From Lentibacillus jeotgali (lineage in GTDB: Bacteria > Bacillota > Bacilli > Bacillales > Amphibacillaceae), in NCBI RefSeq assembly GCF_000224785.1, contig NZ_AGAV01000015.1, positions 248,001 to 312,000 on the forward strand: a stretch of 64,000 nucleotides of DNA, read 5' to 3'. Of this stretch, positions 57,997-64,000 are shown one piece after another. The translations under genes and the position numbers were made by a program. The notes beneath the pieces are model-generated. The model was not told the origin of the DNA. It was given only the letters and a program-made list of their open reading frames with translations, and did no database searches. Numbering within the stretch: position 1 is the first letter of the stretch; every line of letters starts with the position of its first letter.

Positions 57997-58607
57997 TGAA
58001 ACGAAAAACAAAGCAGGCTATCAAGAAAACAGTACTCATTTCAGCCATTCTGTGCGGGCTGTTTATTGTGCTTTCCATTGTAGCACTGGAAGAACAGCAG
58101 CAATCATACAGCCCGGCAAACCTCAGTGAGCAGGTGTTGGATTATCGGCCGGTTGTGGAAAAATATGCAGCGCAATATGATGTTAAAGAACATGTTGATG
58201 TTCTGCTGGCAATGATGATGCAGGAATCAGGCGGCCGCGGTGATGATCCAATGCAATCTTCTGAGAGTTATTGCGGGTCCCGCGGCTGTATTGAAGACCC
58301 TGAGCTGTCCATCAAACAGGGCGTCCATTATTTTTCCAACACACTGGAAGAAGCCGACGGCGATGTGATGCTGGCAGTCCAGTCGTACAATTTTGGCAAG
58401 GGTTTTATTGATTACGTGGAGGCCAAGTCAGGCGAATACACACAAGAAGCGGCGGTTAATTTTTCCCAGGAAATGTATGCTTCCTCTGATAATCAGGCAA
58501 AATTCCGCTGTCCGCGGGAGGAAGCCCAAAAAATTAATGCGTGTTACGGGGATATTTATTACGTACGTGATGTAATGGCTTATACGGAGGATGCGTCGGA
58601 AAAGTAG
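57996..58607 (+). CDS. Lysozyme-like exported protein (CwlT N-domain/YddH type)
   Basis: A 203-residue protein with an N-terminal membrane anchor (TVLISAILCGLFIVLSIVAL) and a lysozyme-like domain: VLDYRPVVEKYAAQYDVKEH, VDVLLAMMMQESGGRGDDPM with the catalytic Glu in MQESGG, QGVHYFSNTLEEA and AVQSYNFGKGFIDY. This is the goose/T4-type muramidase fold of the Lysozyme_like family found in CwlT. It would cut glycan strands at the membrane face. The start shares bases with the stop of the frameshifted gene (TAATG). Confidence 0.88.
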   Translation: MKRKTKQAIKKTVLISAILCGLFIVLSIVALEEQQQSYSPANLSEQVLDYRPVVEKYAAQYDVKEHVDVLLAMMMQESGGRGDDPMQSSESYCGSRGCIEDPELSIKQGVHYFSNTLEEADGDVMLAVQSYNFGKGFIDYVEAKSGEYTQEAAVNFSQEMYASSDNQAKFRCPREEAQKINACYGDIYYVRDVMAYTEDASEK

Positions 58608-58662
58608 TCTTATAAAGTCATAACATGATACGATAAATGTAAATTTAGGAAGGGGAGGCATA

Positions 58663-59043
58663 ATGATGAGAAAAGAAATTCATACGGAAAAAGCACCGGC
58701 TGCGCTAGGCCCGTATTCACAGGCAATCGAGGCAGGTGACTTCATTTATGTATCGGGTCAGATTGGCATTAACCCGGAAACAGGCGATGTCGCTGAAGGG
58801 ATAGAGGCGCAGACTAAGCAGGTCATGCACAATTTGCAGGAAATTTTGACCGAGGCGAAAAGTGACCTGTCCCAAGTGGTCAAATTCACCATTTATATTG
58901 ACTCCATGGATAACTTCGCGACGGTCAATGAAATTTACGGCAGCTACTTAACAAAGCCATATCCGGCAAGAGCTACGGTTGAAGTCAGCCGACTTCCGAA
59001 AAGCGTGCTAATTGAAATGGATGCGGTTGTCTATAAAAAATAA
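58663..59043 (+). CDS. ridA: RidA family enamine/imine deaminase
   Basis: A 126-residue trimeric RidA protein: APAALGPYSQAIEAGDFIYV, SGQIGINPETG, TVNEIYGSYLTKPYPARATV with the catalytic arginine in PARAT, and the terminal IEMDAVV. It hydrolyses reactive 2-aminoacrylate-type enamines, protecting PLP enzymes. AAGGGGAGG precedes the paired ATGs; the second ATG (58666) is an equal choice. It is monocistronic. Confidence 0.93.
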   Translation: MMRKEIHTEKAPAALGPYSQAIEAGDFIYVSGQIGINPETGDVAEGIEAQTKQVMHNLQEILTEAKSDLSQVVKFTIYIDSMDNFATVNEIYGSYLTKPYPARATVEVSRLPKSVLIEMDAVVYKK

Positions 59044-59143
59044 TTTCTTGCGGGAAATATGTCACATTATTGCCCCGTCATTAAGCAGAAAACGGGACCG
59101 GGGGAGCTCACTGCAATGAACCGCAAATAATACAATTTCCGAC

Positions 59144-59167
59144 AAAATATTTCCCGGGAAATATTTT
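59144..59167. repeat. Perfect 24-bp palindrome centred on CCCGGG
   Basis: AAAATATTTCCC and its exact complement. The inner ATTTCCCGGGAAAT recurs at 33735-33748, and a GCGGGAAATAT half-site is at about 59049. Confidence 0.8.
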
Positions 59168-59186
59168 CGTGAATGAATCTCGAAGA

Positions 59187-59237
59187 AAAAAGAAGAACTG
59201 GGATTATCATTATTGATAAAAAGCCAGTTCTTCTTTT
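59187..59237 (-). terminator. Terminator of yuzB
   Basis: A 14-bp stem AAAAGAAGAACTGG / CCAGTTCTTCTTTT; one arm lies in the last yuzB codons. On the minus strand it ends in TTTTTTC. Confidence 0.8.
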
Positions 59238-59455
59238 ATAGCTTCGCGTATTTTATTTAAACATTCCTCAGGTGTTCTACCGTAAACACGACGATTGTTA
59301 ACTAGTGCATAAGGCCGGACCCTACACAAGCCGCAAATCGCTAAACATTCATTCATGAGTACGGCAACCTCTGGAAATTCGCTTTCAATAATTTCTTCTA
59401 TATCCAAAGAAGTGATCGCGTTTCCGTCACAGACTTCGACAACAATTGCGCCCAT
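59210..59455 (-). CDS. yuzB: YuzB family protein (DUF1450)
   Basis: An 81-residue soluble protein. Its cysteine-rich centre (MNECLAICGLCRVRPYALVN) looks like a thioredoxin-like ferredoxin fold and may bind a metal cluster. VVEVCDGNAITSLDIEEIIE at the start and VYGRTPEECLNKIREAI at the end match YuzB of Bacillus. The ATG at 59453-59455 is chosen to fit the family length; its AAAGTGA site is modest. Function unknown. The B. subtilis neighbour yutJ is 50 kb away here. Confidence 0.88.
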   Translation of the reverse strand: MGAIVVEVCDGNAITSLDIEEIIESEFPEVAVLMNECLAICGLCRVRPYALVNNRRVYGRTPEECLNKIREAIKEELAFYQ

Positions 59456-59596
59456 AGCTATCACTTTCTTTCTAAGTTTAAAATAGTACGATCTTATTTT
59501 TAACATATGTCGCCTGATTTATCAACTATGCGGTCTGCATGATTGGGGGGGTACCGGCTGTGGACAGCAGCTTAATATCAACTGCTGTCATTCGAT

Positions 59597-60847
59597 TCAG
59601 TTAGAAGATAGCGGATGTGTACGTTTTCGTTTCTTCCCTTCATATTCGTGCTTATACCACGTAACAAGCATGATGGCACCACTTACAATCAAAAGAGCAC
59701 TGGTCACGAAAAACACTGCAGAGATGCCGAAGAACCCGGACAGCATGCCGCCAAGTGCAGGTCCGATAATATTGCCTAGGAAACGTAAACTTGTGTTGTA
59801 GCCAAGCATTTCACCCTGAATGGATAATGGCGCTTCCTGCCTGATATAAGCAATCCGGACCGGGATGATGCCGCCGATTGAAACGCCGAGCAGGAAGCGT
59901 AGCACCACCAGCTGCCAGATATTTGTTACAAAGGCTCCCGGAAAATAAACTATACCTGCAATGAACAGCAGAAGAATTAAAATTTTGATGTAGCCGACAC
60001 GATCGCCAATGCGTCCCCAGCGTCTGGCCATCAATAAGTTACCTAGTCCTGCCGCGGAGAAGGCCATACCGGAGAAGAATGCGATACTGACCGGGCCATG
60101 GATTTCCGCTACATATAATGACAAGATAGGCTGTATGCTGAAGTGCGCAATCTGCACAAGCGCCGATATGAGCATGACTGCAAGCAGTACGGGGTGACCG
60201 AGAATGTGCAGCAATACCTGTTTGCTCGTATAGGCTGTTTCTTTGTCTTTGCTTTCTTCATTTTTGTATAGAACCTCTCGGATGCCAAGTAGTACAAGCA
60301 ATCCGGACAGGAAAATGGTAATGGAAACCCATTTGAATGTTGCGGAATAGCCGAACATGTCAGCCAGGACGCCGCCTAATAGCGGCCCCATCAGGTTGCC
60401 GGTAACACTGCCGGTCTGCAGCGTACCCAACACACGACCGGCGATTTCTTTTGGTGTCTGCGTCGAAATAAGCGCCTGGGACATTGGAATAAATCCGGTA
60501 AATATTCCCATAAACAAGCGCAGGAAAAAGAGCTCCCAGACCGAGTCGGCAAATCCCATTAACAAAACTGATAATCCCATTCCTGCAGCAGATATAATCA
60601 ATATATTTTTTCGTCCGAATTTATCGCCAATGCGTCCCCAGATTGGCGAAAATAGAAACGCCGTCCCAAACGTGATTCCAAAAATCCACCCTGACCAGTT
60701 TTGCACATATGCATCCGAGAAGTTTCCGAATTCCTCAATATACAGTGAAAGAAATGGCAACACCATCGTTAGACTGCCGCCGACGAAGAAATTCGCAAAC
60801 CACATAATGATTAAATTCCGTTTGACATTAGCGTTTTCCTCAGAAAT
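59597..60847 (-). CDS. MFS multidrug-type transporter with apparent ATT start
   Basis: A twelve-helix major facilitator of the DHA1 type. GRIGDKFGRKNILIISAAGM is the loop 2-3 signature, and GVLADMFGYS and GRIGDRVGYIKILIL repeat it in the other half. The first in-frame ATG (60803-60805) begins in the first helix (MWFANFFVGG) and would drop the usual charged N-terminus. The frame extends upstream to (I)SEENANVKRNLIIMWFANFF, where the first codon is ATT at 60845-60847, 6 nt after AAGGGA. I take 60847 as the intended start, 416 residues. The substrate is unknown. Confidence 0.78.
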   Translation of the reverse strand: MSEENANVKRNLIIMWFANFFVGGSLTMVLPFLSLYIEEFGNFSDAYVQNWSGWIFGITFGTAFLFSPIWGRIGDKFGRKNILIISAAGMGLSVLLMGFADSVWELFFLRLFMGIFTGFIPMSQALISTQTPKEIAGRVLGTLQTGSVTGNLMGPLLGGVLADMFGYSATFKWVSITIFLSGLLVLLGIREVLYKNEESKDKETAYTSKQVLLHILGHPVLLAVMLISALVQIAHFSIQPILSLYVAEIHGPVSIAFFSGMAFSAAGLGNLLMARRWGRIGDRVGYIKILILLLFIAGIVYFPGAFVTNIWQLVVLRFLLGVSIGGIIPVRIAYIRQEAPLSIQGEMLGYNTSLRFLGNIIGPALGGMLSGFFGISAVFFVTSALLIVSGAIMLVTWYKHEYEGKKRKRTHPLSSN

Positions 60848-61070
60848 TATAAGTCCCTTCTTTCCATTTATTTCGTTATCCTAAATATATAAGTATAAAG
60901 AAGTGCAAGCGTTGATTAAAGCTTAATGCTCACCGAATTATTTTTCCCTAAATCGGACAACCTGACACTGGAAAAGTCTATTCAAACGAAATATAAAACG
61001 GTATAATAAGTTTTGATCAGTCGTAAGATGTAAGTGGACAAGCAAAACTTTCTGTAAAGGAGAAACAAAG

Positions 61071-61970
61071 ATGAAACGTTATGTACATTCAGTTATGACT
61101 GTTGTGATTTTAGCGGCTATGATGGTTGGATTTGTAACGCCGGCGCACGCCACAAACGATAGCATCAATGAAAAACTGGGTGTCCCGGTTGTTGTATATG
61201 GTGATACATTATCAGACTCTCAGAAGCAGGAGGTCACGGAGCTGCTTGAAGTGACCAATCCTGACAGTGTTGAAGAATATACGGTAACTGGTGAGGATAT
61301 CGCGAATTATATCGATGGCGACCCGAATTCGAGAATGTTTTCCTCGGCGAAAATCAAGCGGGAGGAGCAGGGCACAGGGCTGACGATTAACATTGTCACT
61401 CCTGATAATATTACAGAAGTGACCAACGAAATGTATGCCAATGCATTGCTGACAGCAGGTGTGGAAAATGCCACTGTTGATGTGGCCTCGCCGGTTAAAG
61501 TCAGCGGTCACTCTGCTCTGACCGGAATCTATAAAGCGTATGATGCTGAGGGACAGCAGCTTGACAAAGAACGGATGGAATTGGCGAATGATGAACTGGA
61601 TGTGGCGACAAATCTAGCGAATAAAGATGGACTGAGCCAGGAGAAAGTCAGTGAACTGCTGACTGAAATTAAGCAGGCGATAGCGGAGCAGAATCCCGCT
61701 ACTAAAGAAGAAGTACAGCAGATTGTAGAGGGACAGCTCAATAATCTGGAGATATCTTTAAGTAAAGAAGACCGGCAAATGCTGATTGATCTATTCAACA
61801 GAATGCGGGATCTGGATATTAATTTTGATAATGTGAAAAACCAACTTGATGATATCGCCTCCAAGGTTCAGGAAGTGATAAATGATGAAGGCTTTTGGAA
61901 TAAAGTAGAAAATTTCTTTAATAACCTGGTTAGGATGATCGGCAACTTCCTGGAGAGTGTATTCAGCTAA
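61071..61970 (+). CDS. Secreted DUF1002 protein (YpuA-like)
   Basis: A 299-residue exported protein: signal peptide MKRYVHSVMTVVILAAMMVG followed by FVTPAHA. The DUF1002 domain starts LGVPVVVYGDTLSDSQKQEV and includes GTGLTINIVTPDNITEVTNE and ENATVDVASPVKVSGHSALT. The C-terminal third is helical (ISLSKEDRQMLIDLFNRMRD). B. subtilis YpuA belongs here; its role is not settled, though a link to the cell envelope has been suggested. AAAGGAG lies 8 nt before the ATG. Monocistronic with a terminator. Confidence 0.9.
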   Translation: MKRYVHSVMTVVILAAMMVGFVTPAHATNDSINEKLGVPVVVYGDTLSDSQKQEVTELLEVTNPDSVEEYTVTGEDIANYIDGDPNSRMFSSAKIKREEQGTGLTINIVTPDNITEVTNEMYANALLTAGVENATVDVASPVKVSGHSALTGIYKAYDAEGQQLDKERMELANDELDVATNLANKDGLSQEKVSELLTEIKQAIAEQNPATKEEVQQIVEGQLNNLEISLSKEDRQMLIDLFNRMRDLDINFDNVKNQLDDIASKVQEVINDEGFWNKVENFFNNLVRMIGNFLESVFS

Positions 61971-61980
61971 TTGTTTGTGT

Positions 61981-62020
61981 AAGAATATGGCTGGCCCGCG
62001 TATTGGCAGCCATATTCTTA
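61981..62020 (+). terminator. Terminator after the DUF1002 gene
   Basis: A 13-bp stem AAGAATATGGCTG / CAGCCATATTCTT with a 13-nt loop, followed by AAATACTC rather than T. Confidence 0.65.
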
Positions 62021-62389
62021 AATACTCTCCCCTAAGGGAAGCACCTGCTATTGATATCAGCTGTAATATACAAACCAGTAAACTAAAATCAGAATAACTC
62101 CGATATTAATGAGCAATGTTAATAAAATTCCATTATATTCATTTTATCATGACTTCAATATTTCCCGATTAATAAAAGTATATCATAGTTATTGGACACA
62201 GATTAAAATATATTTTTAAGCCCTGAACCACTGTCATGAAAGCGCTTTAGTAATCGTTTTATACCTAATGAGACTTATTCCCTAAAAAAAGCCTTTACAA
62301 ACTTATAAGAATAATAGTATAATTCATATCAGCGGTTAAATCTGCTAAATTATCAGAAAATAGGATTAATTAAGGGGGTATTTTTCAGC
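62020..62389. other. Intergenic region before the peptide-binding protein gene
   Basis: A 370-bp AT-rich gap. Its right end carries a SigA-type promoter: TTTACA (62294-62299), an 18-bp spacer and TATAAT (62318-62323), then AAGGGGG before the start. No gene or riboswitch-like block was recognised in the rest. Confidence 0.6.
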
Positions 62390-64000
62390 ATGAAATTCAA
62401 GAAGATTTGGCTTTTAGCATTGGCATTATTCTTTAGCTTATTCTTAGCAGCATGTTCCGGTGGAAATGAATCCGGTTCATCGGACGGCTCGAGCGGGGAG
62501 GGGTCCGGCGGAAACGGCGGTGAATCCGGCGAAAGTGGCGAAACCGCAATGGCTGAAGACCAGTCACTTACAGTGAATATTAAAACCGAACCACCATCTT
62601 TGCACCCAGGTAAGGCAACTGACACAACATCAAATGCGGTGCTTACCCAAGTGTTTGAAGGGTTGACAAGGATGGATCAGAATGGTGAGCCTCAGCCTGC
62701 GATGGCAAGTGACATTCAAGTTTCTGATGACAAAAAGACTTATACGTTTACCATTCGTGACGATGCTACATGGTCTAATGGTGACCCTGTAACAGCTCAA
62801 GACTTCGCTGACTCGTGGAAATGGGTGCTGAACCCAGACAGCCCTGATACCGATTATGCTTATCAGCTGTATCCAATTAAAGGTGCTGAGGCTGCTAAGA
62901 CCGGCGAGGGCTCATTGGATGATGTTGGTATTACTGTTGAAGACGAAAAAACGTTGGTTGTTGAATTGAAAAATCCAACTCCGTATTTTCTGGAATTAAC
63001 AGCATTCTATACGTATTTTCCGGTTAACCAGGATGTAGCCAAAAGTAATGATGAATGGGCTGCAGATGCAGGGGAGGATTACGTAACAAACGGCCCGTTC
63101 CTGCTGGATACATGGGAACACAAGAACCAAATTATACTTAAGAAAAATCCTGACTATTGGGATGCAGAAAACGTACATTTGGAAACAATTACAATGGAAA
63201 TGGTCAATGATGAAAACACGGCAAAAAATATGTATGACCAGGGTGAACTGGATTGGATTGGGGACCCAGTGGATGCAGTTCCATTGGCAGCTATTCCGCA
63301 GATGAAACAGGAAGGAACTTTAAATATATCACCATTGGCGGGAACATATTACTATTCATTTAATACGGAAAAAGAGCCTTTTACAAATCCTAATATCCGT
63401 AAAGCATTCGCACTGTCGCTTAACCGTGAAGCCATTGTAAAAAATATTACCAAAGGTGAAGAGAAGCCTGCCATGGCTCTTGTCCCAACTGCTATTTGGG
63501 AAGAAAATGAAGAAGGTTACTTTGAAGACGGCGATACAGAAAAAGCAAAAGAATATCTTGAAACGGGGCTGGAAGAGCTCGGCCTTGACGAATTGCCAAC
63601 GGTTAAACTTTCATATAACACAGATGAAGGACATCAAGCAATCGCACAGGCTGCCCAGGACATGTGGAAAGAGAATCTTGGTGTAGATGTTCAACTGAAC
63701 AATGAAGAATGGAATGTTTACCTGGATTCCATGAGTGAAGGAAACTACCAGGTAGGTCGCATGGGTTGGAATGCAGACTTCCTTGACCCAATCAACTTCC
63801 TGGAAATCTTTGAAACAGTTGGGGGCAATAACTACACCAACTGGGAAAACGAAGAGTATGCCAGCCTGATTGAACAATCCAGAAGTGAAGAAGATGAAGC
63901 TGCACGTAAAGAACTGCTTCGTGAAGCTGAACAGATTTTCATGGATGAAATGCCGATTGCACCAGTTTACTTCTATTCAAACGTGTATGCCCATAAAGAA
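62390..64000 (+). CDS. oppA: Peptide ABC transporter substrate-binding lipoprotein, OppA type (partial)
   Basis: At least 537 residues; the C-terminus lies beyond the window. A lipobox (LFLAAC, Cys ~22) is followed by a Gly/Ser/Glu-rich linker and the SBP_bac_5 domain: TVNIKTEPPSLHPGKATDTT, VFEGLTRMDQNGEPQPAMAS, SNGDPVTAQDFADSWKWVLN and NPNIRKAFALSLNREAIVKN. It binds oligopeptides for an Opp/Dpp-type importer whose permeases should lie to the right. Preceded by a recognisable promoter and AAGGGGG site. Confidence 0.9.
   Translation, partial: MKFKKIWLLALALFFSLFLAACSGGNESGSSDGSSGEGSGGNGGESGESGETAMAEDQSLTVNIKTEPPSLHPGKATDTTSNAVLTQVFEGLTRMDQNGEPQPAMASDIQVSDDKKTYTFTIRDDATWSNGDPVTAQDFADSWKWVLNPDSPDTDYAYQLYPIKGAEAAKTGEGSLDDVGITVEDEKTLVVELKNPTPYFLELTAFYTYFPVNQDVAKSNDEWAADAGEDYVTNGPFLLDTWEHKNQIILKKNPDYWDAENVHLETITMEMVNDENTAKNMYDQGELDWIGDPVDAVPLAAIPQMKQEGTLNISPLAGTYYYSFNTEKEPFTNPNIRKAFALSLNREAIVKNITKGEEKPAMALVPTAIWEENEEGYFEDGDTEKAKEYLETGLEELGLDELPTVKLSYNTDEGHQAIAQAAQDMWKENLGVDVQLNNEEWNVYLDSMSEGNYQVGRMGWNADFLDPINFLEIFETVGGNNYTNWENEEYASLIEQSRSEEDEAARKELLREAEQIFMDEMPIAPVYFYSNVYAHKE

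Noticed and set aside
60357-60884. 175-codon plus-strand ORF opposite the MFS gene
   Set aside because: Antisense shadow of repeated membrane helices; the minus-strand frame has clear MFS motifs.

Overview
The window is a bacterial chromosome segment of the low-to-moderate GC Bacillota type. Family content (YutJ, YuzB, YvdRST-like pair, NagZ/NamZ, YpuA-type DUF1002, YhdC-type DUF3889, DUF1659/DUF2922/YvrJ, L-box on dapA), strong AGGAGG-type ribosome binding sites and frequent TTG/GTG starts point to Bacillaceae. Salt-related transport (BCCT, NhaC, SSS, a DUF1538 pair, TAXI-TRAP) suggests a moderately halophilic genus such as Virgibacillus, Lentibacillus or Oceanobacillus. The genus is inference. 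No rRNA, tRNA, CRISPR array, prophage or complete insertion sequence was seen.

Layout. 0-2 kb: minus-strand DUF1538 pair with a P-II-like protein. 2.3-6.4 kb: secreted phosphodiesterase-fold protein, NagZ and NamZ (peptidoglycan sugar recycling). 6.4-9 kb: TetR with a paired SMR exporter, then YutJ. 9-9.5 kb: intergenic repeats and a gene remnant. 9.5-14.2 kb: DinB, pseudouridine catabolism (psuKG), WrbA, LLM oxidoreductase. 14.4-16.7 kb: GMC oxidoreductase with its small subunit. 16.8-17.3 kb: MITE-like element, copy 1. 17.4-21.4 kb: RlmN paralogue, an actin-type ParM/ParR partition pair with a candidate centromere, DUF421 protein. 21.4-25.9 kb: NhaC, BCCT and dapA under a lysine riboswitch. 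26.1-30.6 kb: MITE-like copy 2, then class I ribonucleotide reductase behind both an NrdR box and a cobalamin riboswitch. 30.7-44.7 kb: transporters, amidase, arylsulfotransferase, NatAB-type ABC exporter, SodC, MFS and the DUF1659/DUF2922/YvrJ trio. 44.9-48.3 kb: SWIM-SNF2 helicase. 48.5-53 kb: TAXI-TRAP system with a divergent regulator. 53-64 kb: nitronate monooxygenase, acyl-CoA ligase, MATE, a frameshifted membrane gene, lysozyme-like protein, RidA, YuzB, MFS, DUF1002 protein and a peptide-binding lipoprotein cut by the window end.

What stands out. (1) Three genes (2301, 14385, 60847) have an ideal ribosome binding site and a natural N-terminus, but ATA, ATC or ATT where ATG is expected. 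(2) The ribonucleotide reductase operon carries two regulatory layers and an in-operon flavodoxin. (3) A chromosomal ParM/ParR pair is preceded by clustered ACACAT motifs. (4) Two classes of phased repeats, with 21-bp and 20-bp periods, lie between genes. (5) Two copies of a composite inverted-repeat element are present, one collapsed into a long perfect hairpin. (6) A TetR gene and its SMR target carry matching operators.
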